Below the pieces are notes generated by a model, which saw only the letters and a list, made by a program, of their open reading frames with translations, did not search any database and was not told the origin of the DNA. Positions 9,965 through 21,420 of a stretch of 64,000 nucleotides of DNA are shown here, in pieces (the first letter of the stretch is position 1; every line of letters begins with the position of its first letter). A program made the translations under genes and the position numbers. The stretch is from Neurospora tetrasperma FGSC 2508 (lineage: Eukaryota; Ascomycota; Sordariomycetes; Sordariales; Sordariaceae), in assembly GCF_000213175.1 (NCBI RefSeq), contig NW_009799179.1:8450705-8514704 (forward strand). The letters run 5' to 3'.

Positions 9965-12900
9965 GCCCAAACATTTACCGCAGGAGAAAATGACATTCCA
10001 TAACATATATCAAATACAAGGGATATCAATGACAACGCGTTCACGGCCATGACCCGAAGGTCTAGAACATTTGCATGGATTCTATGTCAAAGCCAACCAG
10101 CAACTTGGCAACAGAAACCGCAGTTCAACCACATGGTCTCGTATGGTTTGCGGTGTCAGATACTGCAAAAGGGTGCAGGCTCGGGAAGGATCAGAGCAGG
10201 AGCAGCAGGATCGCCTGGAACCCTGAGCTCGTGCTCGATCTGCTTTTGCAGGCATGCCGTCGGTCGTCGTGCCGCCTATTTCCTTAACTTCGGTCTAGTC
10301 CTCGGATATCTACCAGCCAGGAGCCCATGCTTGTGTCGGAGAATACCTGCTGGAGTATGGGATACTGGGTAAGGTATAATCGGTACGTGAATGGCAGTCA
10401 AGGTTTTGTTTCATGTTCACGTATGGTTTCCAAATAGGGATGTATTCAAGTATACCTATCTTTCTGCGCGTGTAAGAGAAAGTTTTTACCGGCTTCTCTA
10501 ATGACGAACGACACTTGGACACTTTTCACTTTTTACCAGCCTCCAGCCCTCTCCTTTTCAGAAGAAAAGAAAATACATTGCTTAGTCCGGCCTGCCATCC
10601 TTTGGGACGTTTGGCGGATGGCGATACCATGATATGCCATGCTGGGTCCGTGGGGCCTAACAAAGATCAATATCAATAATCTAGGTACCTATTATCATTC
10701 CCGCTACTCAACACAGGAGGCTCGTTTACTACACGTCCGACGTTGGTTTTCCCTCACTCCCGGTCCGGGTCTAGTCCGTGTCAAGTATCCGGAGAAGTGA
10801 AGTCGTATCCTTATTGACTGGACTGATGAGACGGCAGTGAACGGTAGATCAACGACGATGAGAGAAGAAGAAATTGCTTATGTCCATGTAATCAACTGTA
10901 AACTATCATTGTCAACACAACCACGTTTGGAAGCCTATTCGTAATGACGCCGATTGATGTAGAGGGGACGCCGGATAAGAGTCATCGAGCAGATAGAGGT
11001 TGTAGTACGATAGCGAGGATTATGCGATAACCAACCTGGAGGTCGGCATGCACAGAGTTCAAGGTGAGGTGGCTTTGCGCATCGTCCATATCGCAGGCGA
11101 TTTCGATTGATACTCCTGATTCGATGTCGTGGTGTCATCGTTGATGATCATTTTGTTGGTGTCATTGCTGTTTTTGGTACGGTCGGCTTTTGATAGCCTT
11201 GTCGTTGCCATTTCACCGTTGTCATTGCCATTGCCCGCCCGAGCCGCCGTTAGTCGTCGTCGTTGTTTATCTCCGGATACCACCGTTGAAACCATGACCA
11301 TATCAATGATTCTATCACTTCTCATATCTTTTCTTTTCTTTTCTGATTCTTCTTTCCTCGGACATCTGATTCCCCATTCATCATGGTCCATATGATCCAT
11401 GATGATGATCCATCCCCAGCCTCCTCAATTTTTTTTTTTCTCAAAAGCGATTTTGTACATCACGTAGCATCCGCATCTTGAAACTCTGAAACATCACCCA
11501 TTCCACACTGCCACTGACTGCGCTCCATTATTCCTCGCCCAACAACCACTCAGGCCGCGACAAAATCTGAAACGTCGTTTCAGATTAGTTTTTTTTTTTT
11601 TCTCTCTTTCTTTTTTGCAGCTGCATTTGCATAAGTGCATGCATATGCCAGCCCCTTAGATCGCTACGCTTCATACACTGTGTACGACGCAGCCGGCTAC
11701 ATACCTACTAGGTAGTGTACGCTAAAACATCCCACATTCCGACTCAACCTTTCAGCCCACTCTAGTGTAATCACCCACCCAATTACCCACCACCCAACGG
11801 GCAGCGTATGCAAGTTGCAAGAACTTGTGAACTTTTCAAGGTCCGCTAACGACTGCAAGGAAATCTCTTTCTGTCTTTGGTTCCGTGCTTTGCTGTCCTG
11901 ATTGAACCGGTAAGAGCCAGTGAAGATTCAGAGAACGTCCAAGACTTGATGTTGCTTTGCATATGTAAGATTCTGGTTTGCTTTTTTTTTTTTTTTTCTC
12001 TCTCCCCCAGGGTACAGAGGCTGAAGAGGTTCGCTGTGAGAGTTCGGTGGTCGATCACTTCCGATGCGATATGCGACTGCCTTACCCGTCATTCTGGGTC
12101 GCGTCGGTCGGTCTCCCGATTCCCCCCGCCATGTGGTGAGAGCGGTGGTGTGGTCCGAGGTGCCCGGTGCGATGCCCGGTGCCGGCCCGACGTTTCATGT
12201 TTGGTACTTACAATGGTGACTGGTGATATGGTTCGGTCAGTGATCGAATCGGTTCCGGTTCAGAGTGTCGACACCTATGTACTCATATGATCGGCTTCGA
12301 TCGGACGACAAAACGGCTGGGTCGTTGATGATTACTTGTTTGTCTGTTATTGCTGACTCTGTTGGGGGCATGGCCGGTCGAGGTCACCGCGCCCGCACCG
12401 CACACATCCATCGATATCCATACACGATTCCGGTGCGGTAGGTACATACGGCGGACCCGACCCGTGATGCAAATAAAGGTGGATGTTCGGGTTCCGCTGG
12501 AGTCGGGGGGTACTAATGTGAACGGAGGAGAACGCGGACGGAAAGGTGTAGTGGAGACAAGATGTACTGCATAGTAGACAAGAAAACGGAGGAGGGGTCT
12601 ATTTTTTCCCCCGTAAGACGTAAACTACGTGCAGGTGGGGCAGAGGGGCCGCGGCAGGATTCTAACGCTAGCATATCTGGTTGATTATTTCCGCGAATAA
12701 ATCCAGAATGTTGTCTGCAGAAGCATTGATTCTGTCATTGCGTGGGGATTGATTGCAGTGTGCAGTGGACGAAAAGTAACGGAGCGTTTGCGTGTGAGTG
12801 AGAGAAAGAGGGCTCTGGGTCGGGATGCCTTCGCTCGAGTTGGTCGCTTGATCGACAAAAGCTTTGACCAACCGAGCTTTCGTTGTGTGCACCCCAGTCC

Positions 12901-14960
12901 TCCCCCATGTTGTTTACTTGCCCCTTTTTCTGACCCTTTTGTCTATCATCGCCCATGGTCCCTGGGCGCTAGAGTACGCAATCTCAGAGACGACGACGAC
13001 ATACTCTTTAGCTTACGCCTTGACATCTTCTGACCGAACACTCTCAAATGCGCTCCCGTTCAAGTAGTAAATGCGGTCATCTCGCCCACTCTGTTTGACA
13101 CACTCATCTATGTTATGATCACGCATTCACTCAGCTGCGGTCGCTTAAAATGGCCCATTGTTGTGCTTGAGGCGTCGGTAATACGATCTGGGTATTGGTC
13201 TCAGACCGAGCTCGTGGTGCAAAGAGCCCGGTCTTCCGTGAAAGAATTGTCTAACCATCATCATTTACCACCATACCTTTAGGTTTCACTCGTTCATCGG
13301 GCGCCAGTGGCGCCTCTCAGCATGCACTACCTCAGGGCAACACCCTGCGAGAGCAAGATTGGAGAACATCCGATGGAATATCCCACTTCCTTCCCTTCCT
13401 TCCTTCGATGGCGTTTGCGTTCATGCAAAAATCCATTTCCTGCTCGGTACCACCTGCTCTTCTTGTCAGACAAGCTTCTCAAACTCAAAAAAGGATCTAC
13501 CTTGATAGATAACGGGAGTGAAGCCTCAGCGGCTCCGCCAGGTTCTGCGGTATGCAGTACGCCGGCTCGTAGTCGTATGTCTCCGTGCTTCGGTGACACC
13601 GAAACACACCGTACGATCACTGCCGTGCCCTTGCTGTGAATAGCAAAGCGCTAGGCTTGGTCGTCCTGGAGGAAGAAGGGAAGGTACTCTGTTCTCCTTT
13701 GTTCTGACGGGCGTAGTACCCCAACACTTAAAGATGTTAACGATGGCATCTTAGGGCTCACAGTCACAGCAAGTAGAGCCTGAGCTAATCTTGCCGCTGC
13801 GGGAGGCAGTGCGGCGGCAAAGCCGGCAGTCTATATCCATCACTATAGCCAGTGGTATGCAAATGACTGACTGCCTTCAGCCAGTTGGGTGTAGCCGTGG
13901 TTTTGCAACTCCCCTTACTCGCGGTGAGAGCGAATTTCTAACAGTTCGTTAATATTTGTACGTGTGGATGAACGATGTAATGGGCAAAGGCACAATGGTG
14001 GGTGTGATATGGACACCTACCCTCAGGCCCCTATTGAGCAGGCATACTCAGCCGGATACGAGGCAGATAGATGTACGACAACAACCTCCCCATGGACCAA
14101 GGGCCACAAGACTGGACGGTCCCTGTATGACATGACGTTAGACAATGCTTCGGACACAAGGCGTGCGTGCCGTCATAACAATAAGGCCCTGGAAACCGGA
14201 ACGATGTAGAACCTGTGATGATGGATGACATGGATCGTTCCTTGCGTGCCTTTAGCGAGAGGGCATTGCTTGCAAAGGAATACGGGCTTCTGAGGCTGAA
14301 CAAATGGTTCGACGACACCGAGTGATACTTTTTGGTCAGTTGTCACTCCATGTGATTGGAAAGAAGCTCGATATTAAACGGGCAAATATTGAGAGACAAT
14401 GCTTCTCCTTCAAGCTCTCCCGCGCGTGTGTCTGTGTGCTTAACCGATGGTCGAATACTGATACCGGAGCTTCCCTGTGTCCGATATTCCTTTATTTTTC
14501 CGAGCCTTTTTTTTTCCTTCTCCAAAGTTAGGTCAGGTAGATAGGTATACCGTGACGGAAACCCGCAGACCTGGCACACTGTAACACAACAGCACGTATG
14601 TTTGAGATTGAGGGAACACAACGTCTACAATGTTTGGTAGATCATCGTAGTCATTAGACATGCAGCGCTTGTAGCATTGTCTCAGACAACTTGTTCCCCC
14701 ATTCCTTCCATGAATCTTCCTTGCGTCCTTGCCTCGGTTGAGTTTGGTCAGCACTCCTCCAGCTTCGGGCTCCAGCGCGAGATGATGTCGGATCGGAGGT
14801 CCCTTGTTGGTTCCTCGGGCTGGGATGATTACTGCAATTCGCTTACCAAGATGGTGGAAGACGTCCGGGAATTTAGTTGCTGATGAATGGAACATGGGGA
14901 CCGCGTCGCCGACCTCATCTAACGAGACAAACGGCAAGGTCAAAGGGGGGGTTGGATATA

Positions 14961-14985
14961 CCTGACCTGACCTGACCTGACCTAG
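14961..14985. repeat. CCTGA pentanucleotide array
   Basis: About five tandem CCTGA units (last one CCTAG). Simple microsatellite in non-coding sequence. Confidence 0.9.
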
Positions 14986-15170
14986 CCCGACCGTGTTGAC
15001 GACCGAAAACCGAGGCTCGCGCCGTGACAACGGGACATTGGGACAATGCCTATAATAACAACTTAATGAGGTTGGGAAGAACGGGAAACATTCCCAACCA
15101 ATCAAATCCTATTGCTGCCCAATCGCCTCACTTGCCTAGTGGTTTCGATCAGTAGAGGTACTTTCTACCC

Positions 15171-15221
15171 TCTTCCTTCCTTCCTTCCCTCTTCCTTCCT
15201 TCCTTCCTTCCTTTCTTCCTG
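15171..15221. repeat. (CTTC)n microsatellite
   Basis: Two blocks of CTTC units separated by CCCT, all pyrimidine on the + strand. Non-coding. Confidence 0.9.
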
Positions 15222-17741
15222 CCTCAGTCATAGATATCTGTCTGCGTCTGTGTGTGCGAGTGGCTCAGTTCCTTCGTCTGTTCCGTCCCTTTGTGGTCCA
15301 GTCTTACAAAAGGAACCGGGAGGAAGGAACGAATCAACCCACAAGACTGAGGCACCTCCAACGAATGACTCCAGTCTCCCAAAGACGGGATGGTCACGCC
15401 ACCCCTCCTCAAGCGGTCCTCAGCCCTCTTATTGAGGAATACAGGCCCATAGATTCCTGGCTTATTGTCAGAACCCAAGGCAGACACAGAACCATTGTGA
15501 TTCGGACAGTTACAACTCGCGATCGCGATCTCTTCCACCTTATCTTTGGGTCGGTGTGAATTGGCAGACCCCCGACCTATCCAATCCCCTCTTCGATACC
15601 CAAGAAAATGTACCGTACACTTACACTTACCAATGAGTGATGCATTGCCCCTTGCGCGTTCCTTGCGTTCCTTGCGTGCACTACTTTAGAGCATAATGGC
15701 ACAAAAAGGCACGACGAACACAAGGCTGCACACGAGTCAAGGTCATTTGAATCACCCTATCGAATCGCCGTTGGGAAACTTTCACTCTGTTTCAACAACC
15801 GAGCGGATCAACCCCGGATTTTCCGCTCGCATTGCAGTAGCTTTTGCGAAGAAGTTGATGATATCTACTTAGTTAGGTAGCCCGGTAAAAATCACGGAAG
15901 AAAAAAAGTACAGTATACAACAACGGCGGCAGCTCGGCTGGCATGTTTTGGTGCAACAGTGGTTTTGTTTCCTTCTTTTCTTTCATCATCGTATGTAACT
16001 GGTTGTCGAACCAACGTTGAAGTATGGATCCTTGCATTGGCGTTGCATGCTGCTTTCTGGCATCCGCTCCGCATTTGCCTGCATTGTGTGAGGTGTGGGT
16101 GCAAGTGTGAGTGTCGAACCTGCGCAAATGCGTGGGAACACTTCTCCTTCCTTAAGAATGACGGCACTAGGGAGTGCGAGTTAATTAATTGCATGGCATG
16201 GGAGCGTGGGATTGACATCTGAATGGATGAATTGGACTCGGTTGTTGCTGGTAAAGAGGATCGTGAATGGGTGAGATGGGATGAGATGGTGGGATGGCGT
16301 CAGACATTATTGGTTAGGTTTGGGAGAGAAGAAGGTACTTTACTCACAATAAGAATATCGAGACTACCAACGAGCCAATGCCTGCCGTCTTGGCTGTGCT
16401 GTCTTAACCTCTAGGTAAGGGAGTAAAAGAGATGATAGAGCGGAAGAATAGAGCTCGTGGACAAACAAGTTTTAGGTTTCCAGAGTCAACATGTGATGTG
16501 TGATCAAAGAATGTGTAGTACTGTGTATAATATCGAGGACTATAACCAATGGTACATTTGAATGGGGGTATGGTAATGGCATGGCGTGACACCATTCACA
16601 CACCCTCTCAACAACTAACCGAGCAACCGATCAACTATGCTAACTGGACATGAACACCGAGCCGGGTCAAACCTCTCATTTTTTCAGCTAAGAGACTTCG
16701 ACTTGGGGTAAAGTAGATACCGAGTAGGCATCTGTTATGTTTTGGAGGTTCGGACAGTGATAAAAGCCTGTTCTGGTGTTTGGCGCCTTTTTTGTTCTTT
16801 CTAATACAACAGTCACGGATGTCAAAGAGATGGCCGACCGACCGACGCTTCAGAATGCCTGGCCTGTCTCGTGTCTCCTGCACCAGTGTTCTATCAACCC
16901 ATGACGACTGACGTAGCACCTTGTGCCGCAAAAAGAGAAAGTTGCGTAAGGGGGATACAATCGGCGACTTGGATCTGTTCGTATAGCGAACGGCACTTGA
17001 GATTCATTGAGAGCAAAGGGTTTGGGCTTCAGACGCATTGAATGTTTCGCTATGTGAACTTCGCTAACTAGCTACAGGATTGAGTGTAGGAAACAGGTGT
17101 TTGTTCGTTCCAATGAATGTCGGGTATGGATCTTTTGTTGTTTTCCCTCCTCCCTCTGGCAGTGGCCGAAAGGCCTCTTTGAAAACCCACAGCTAGTGAG
17201 CCTCCGCGTCAATGTATGTTGTGTCTTCAAGTTTGCATGTTGTAACCCGTGAAGCGGTTTTTGTGCCGCCGCCGTAAGTGGCCCTCGTCGACATGACGGT
17301 CGCAGTTTCATGAGCAATCCGCATTCAATCCGAGAATCTTCTTCATGTCCCTTCATCCCTCTTCATTCATCCAAGGCTCTGCCAGAGTTCATGATGGACA
17401 GAAGACCAAAGTTTCGTTCATAAAGAGTGTCGTAGATCGTAGAATAATACATAGGAAAAGAGATTGTGTCGTAAGACATGCAAGTCGCAACCGGTAAACC
17501 ATCCTCGTCTGGTTTCCCGACAAGTCGATGACCCGTATATGTGTTGCTGTGATATCCCAAAACCGCCATGAGAACCCCCTGAAATTTTTCGTGAGAAGAA
17601 AAGAGATGTATGTCCGAGAGACCGGGCCCAAATCCGCCAAAAGTCTCGCCCCACGTAAAAAAAGCTCTTTGTACAAGTGTAAGAACATTAGAAAGCGAGT
17701 ATTCCATCGCCCCCCTCCAATTCAAGTGTGTCCAAAAGAAA

Positions 17742-18158
17742 TCAAGCCCGGGGATCGCCCCTTTTCCGCCATGTCCCGCCATGTCCCGCCAAGCCAGCCT
17801 TTCGGCAAGGGTTACGCAGTAGACACCAGAAGATCGCTTGCGCCAATATCCAAAACAACACATTAATCGTGAGATAAGGGTGAAAAATCGCCAAAACATC
17901 AAAGCCAGAAGCCAAAAAAGCAAGAAAAAAAAGCAATGCTCGCCTGCTAAAATCGACAATGATCCAAAGAGTAAAGTAGAATAGGAATGATGAACACAAA
18001 ATAAGAAAAGAGTTTGAGCGTCCCGGGACCAGTGCGGGATCGCGAGAAGTCAAAACAGCTTTGGGTGCGTGAGCAGCAAAGGTCTGAGTGTGTCGCGAGA
18101 GCGGAGAAAGTGTATCAAAAGTGAAAAGCCGAAAGGATGGGAAGCCGGAAAAACCCAT
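17742..18158 (-). CDS. Doubtful hydrophobic open frame downstream of the bZIP gene
   Basis: 138 codons with a true ATG (18156-18158) and a TGA, beginning 177 bases after the bZIP stop codon on the same strand. The N-terminal 45 residues are Ser/Thr/Pro-rich. Residues about 50-115 are strongly hydrophobic and could form two membrane spans. A second open frame of similar hydrophobicity overlaps it in another frame (to 17363), which suggests T-rich non-coding sequence, for example the bZIP 3' untranslated region, as the simpler reading. No family recognised. Confidence 0.2.
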   Translation of the reverse strand: MGFSGFPSFRLFTFDTLSPLSRHTQTFAAHAPKAVLTSRDPALVPGRSNSFLILCSSFLFYFTLWIIVDFSRRALLFFLAFLASGFDVLAIFHPYLTINVLFWILAQAIFWCLLRNPCRKAGLAGHGGTWRKRGDPRA

Positions 18159-18335
18159 ATAGACCGGTGAAAATAGGAAAACCCAAGGAACGCAATCTTA
18201 ATCGGGTGCTTCATGACTGTCGTGCTGTCGTTCCGAATGCCGTGTAATTGGTACTCGTCAAAGTGTCGTCAAAGTTTTTTTTTTTCGTCTCGTCTCGTCT
18301 CATTTTATATCTCATCATCATAAAACCGCACCACT

Positions 18336-20289
18336 TTATGCATCTGCATCATTGGTCGCAGCAACTTGTTGGCTTTCAGCAACCATCTTCGCAAAGTCAC
18401 GCACAACGTCACGGGGGATCTTGTCCCATAGGAGTGACCGAGTGTAGACCTCGGCGGCAGAGTCCTTGTTGGCGGCAGCACGCATGCTGGCAAGCGCTTC
18501 GGCAAGATTGCGTCTGCCCTTGCTCGTGGACCTTTCGGCGGGAGCATTTTGCAGGAAATCTTGCGAGCTGATGCCGTTGTATTGCGCAGCCGTCAACCCG
18601 AAAAGCTGCTCGTTGGTCTGTTGCTCCGTCGGCTGAGTCAAGGCGTCAGCCATCTCACCGAGCATCGAAGGTGCCACACCATTCATGCCAGAGGCGGCGA
18701 CTGGCAACGATGACCCGGTGCTTTGGGCCCAGCTAGAACCTGATGGCCGAGGAGCCATGGCCTCGAGACCGGAAGCGGCCTGAGGCAAGCCAGCGTCCTT
18801 GAGAACATTGTCGAGGAGGGTAGCGGATGCCACACGGATGTCCTCAGACACCCGCGGAATGCTAGGCGGCGATCGGTTGGAAAGAACGAAAGCGCCGACA
18901 AGGAACAGCATGAAAAGGAGTCCGCCCTGCGAAGGAGACTTTTCGCTCTCGGCAGAAAGGGAAATCTCGGACTTCTTGCTGGGAGCGATTTGCATTTCTT
19001 GCTTGACCTCGGATGGCTGCTGCTCCATGGTGAACTCGCCAAACATGGGCATGTTGTCCCAAGAGCCATCCATGGCCATGCCTTCCATCTCACTATAGGC
19101 ACCGGGGAAGCCGGACACGTTCGGGCCGGCCGGCGGTGTCGACATTGCGGCGCTTTCGAGGGCTTGCACGTGGTTGGTCAGAACGTTGACCTTCTTGCGC
19201 AACTCGCCCGTCTCAATGGTGTGCTCGCGGATGATCTCCTCTTTCTCGTTCTTGAGCTCGCTGATGTACGCCTCGTAGCTCTGCTTCTCGCGGAGAAGCT
19301 GGTCCATGTCTCTTTGCAGGGCATTCATCTGCTCCTCCATGTTGGTAATAACCTCAGTGAAGTGCTTCTTCTCATCCTCGAGACGCTCCGTGTGCTGCTT
19401 CTTGCGTTGCCTCGAGTCAAGACTGTTCGGTGGGTCAGTATGGGATGGTCCAATCCGCAAGTACTTGGTGAAAAGGGGAAACATACGCGGCCTGCCTGTT
19501 GCGCAACAGACGCTTTTGCTGCTTGAGCTCCTTGATCTCTTGCTCGTCGGTGGACTGGGCAATCAGCTGATCGATGTTGCTGAGGTTGCGTTCAGCAGGG
19601 ATGTCGAAGCGCGCATTCTTCTTGCGGATGCCATCACCCCGGCGCAGCTCGTTGTGAGAGCGGATCAGCGGGGTAGTCGGCCTGTTGCGCTTGGCCATCG
19701 CCTGGTTCTTGAGCTCTTGGTTAATCCAATGCTCTTTGGGAGGCGACGCGGGAACGGCCGGGATGCCATGGTGGCCAAGCTGCTGGAACATGACGGCTTG
19801 GTTGTTGGGATTGCTGAAGGGCGTCTGAGCCTGAACGGTAGCGGGTCTGAACAGGGGAACAATCGATGACTCGTACTCGGCCTGCGGCAGTCCATCGAAG
19901 CTCTGAAGAGGGGTAGCGGCGCCCGAGCTCATCATGCCCCAGTGGTTCTGGTACGTTGACTGCTGGTTCTGGTCCATCTGCATGAAGGGGTTGTTGTTGT
20001 GCTGACCGAAAAAGGGGTTGTTGGACGGGACGCTCTGCATCTCGACAGGAGGCCAGGAATCATCCGACTTGGGCGAGAACAAGGCAGTTGCCGAGACAGC
20101 AAACGAATCCCTCCTGCTGTCGGTCAAGGGCGGCGACATCTCCAAAGCCGAGTTGAGGGTGCTCTGGTTGAGGATGTCATCGTCTAGGATCTCATCATCG
20201 TCGAAGAATTTCTGACCATGGCAGGAAGTATCGACGTTCAACGGCGGTGTCCTGTAGTAGGAGGGCTGCTGGAAGGTTGCTGAGCCCAT
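18336..20289 (-). CDS. bZIP transcription factor with C-terminal hydrophobic segment
   Basis: Two exons, 20289-19487 and 19422-18336; 629 residues. The 64-bp intron (GTATGT...CAG) falls inside the basic region. Residues 1-200 are Gln/Ser/Pro-rich activation-type sequence with an acidic patch (FDDDEILDDDIL). The basic region carries the canonical N-x7-R spacing (N264 RQAALDS R272), followed by RKKQH and a leucine-zipper/coiled coil to about residue 355. Residues about 434-449 (GGLLFMLFLVGAFVLS) are a strongly hydrophobic stretch, followed by a conserved-looking PPSIPRVSEDIRVASATLL segment and a helical tail. The domain layout matches ascomycete developmental bZIP proteins. It may correspond to Neurospora ADA-1 ('all development altered'), but I give that only as a possibility. 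Upstream sequence suggests a long leader with one upstream ORF. Confidence 0.88.
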
Positions 20290-21420
20290 GGTGGGCTATT
20301 TGGATGTGCTCGTGGTAGGGATGAACGAGGTGGTTCTTTCCTTTGCAAAACACGCAGCGAATCTTTACTCTTCCTACGCTATTGTTTTTGTGTGCGAACT
20401 TTCTGATATATGGCCGAGTCAGTGCCTGTGGCTGGGACGGCGAAGCGGTGAGGGCAGAAGCATGGAAAGCGCCCGCTTTGTGTGTCTGGGTGGCCAAGGT
20501 CTGCAGTGGGAAGCCGGGAAGCAGGGCAAGGTGTACGGGAAGACCCAGGTTCGGATCCGTCTCTGTCAAACACCTGAAGGGCTGTCTGTGCGTGGGGGTG
20601 GGTTGTGGTTGGCTTCAGAGGCAGTTGGTATATTGCCTTGTAAGTTTGAAGGGGGAAGATAAAAAGATGAAAGAGCAATGAAGAACGAAGGGAGGGGAGC
20701 AGACGAGGAGATGATATGATGTTGAAGGATAAGATGGAAGGTGAGATGCGCAAGGTAGGTAGTCGATAGGAAGTCTACCTTTAGGTAGGTAGGCTTGGTA
20801 GTGGGGAAGAGAAAGCCGGGGTGGGAAGGCAAAGTGGAAGCCGGAGTCGGGATACACCACTAGACTACAGTACCCAGGCCTCAGGGTAGCACAGCCAGGG
20901 AGTAGCGAAAGAGGGAAAGTGTGAAGAGCCAAAAAGACACACGGGAGGAAAGGGCGAGGGTACCGTCGCAGATTGCAAATGAAGAAAGTGAGGGGGTGTG
21001 CAAAAAGGAACGTGAGGAATTGGAATGGCACTTCACTCACACTTTTTGTTCCCTGTGTAAGTTGCACTGCGCTGCCGTCCGTGGAAAGAGGGGTTATCAG
21101 GCTGGTCGGTGGTTGTTGTTGAGGTTGATTGTTTGTTGTTGACGGGATGTGGTTGTTGTGGTCGTTAGGGTAAAGACGAGAGTGGCGCGTTCTTCGGGAG
21201 TCACAGACCACCACGAGAAGCGATAAAACAAAAACGAAAGAAGTGAAAGTAAATAGACAAAAAGTCAGGGTCAAGGCAGGCGCAATGCTGCTTTGGGCAA
21301 ATAACGATCTTTACAGAGTCAATCAATGACTTTGGGATTGAGACGGTGGGCAGAGGGGGTGGTGCCCTTTACTTATTCTATGTTTGATGTTAAGACTGTG
21401 GTCAGTGTGGTCTGGTCGGC
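20290..21420 (-). promoter_or_regulatory. Putative long ATG-depleted 5' leader of the bZIP gene
   Basis: The minus strand is pyrimidine-rich and has a single ATG in about 1.13 kb, while the plus strand has about 17 ATGs in the same bases. One-sided ATG depletion is the expected mark of a transcribed leader scanned by ribosomes. Long open frames on the minus strand in this segment start at non-ATG codons and look like products of pyrimidine bias. Confidence 0.5.
20419..20463 (-). promoter_or_regulatory. Upstream ORF (14 codons) in the bZIP leader
   Basis: ATG at 20461-20463 and TGA at 20419-20421, coding MLLPSPLRRPSHRH. It ends 129 bases before the bZIP start codon. It is the only minus-strand ATG I find between 20290 and 21420. 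A short upstream ORF placed like this typically reduces or regulates initiation at the main start. The effect here is inference, and it depends on the transcript starting upstream of 20463. Confidence 0.5.

Larger units (their letters stand above)
9693..13300. other. Gene-poor region
   Basis: This is the 3' flank of the Sel1-repeat gene and beyond. It contains a tetranucleotide microsatellite with adjoining T tract (9863-9964) and further T-rich runs (about 11428, 11588, 11980). Short open frames do not resemble known proteins and lack splice-supported extensions. I see no gene. Confidence 0.5.
13301..18335. other. Gene-poor region upstream of the bZIP 3' end
   Basis: Contains a TGACC pentamer array (14961-14985), a CTTC array (15171-15221) and a CGTCT array (about 18283-18300). 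A hydrophobic minus-strand open frame (17742-18158) is listed separately. Otherwise no gene was seen on either strand. Confidence 0.45.

Noticed and set aside
17363-17959. 198-codon minus-strand hydrophobic frame
   Set aside because: Starts at a non-ATG codon and overlaps another hydrophobic frame; T-rich composition explains it.
20615-21274. Minus-strand open frame of over 200 codons upstream of the bZIP gene
   Set aside because: Pyrimidine-biased sequence with no ATG start; better explained as an ATG-free 5' leader.
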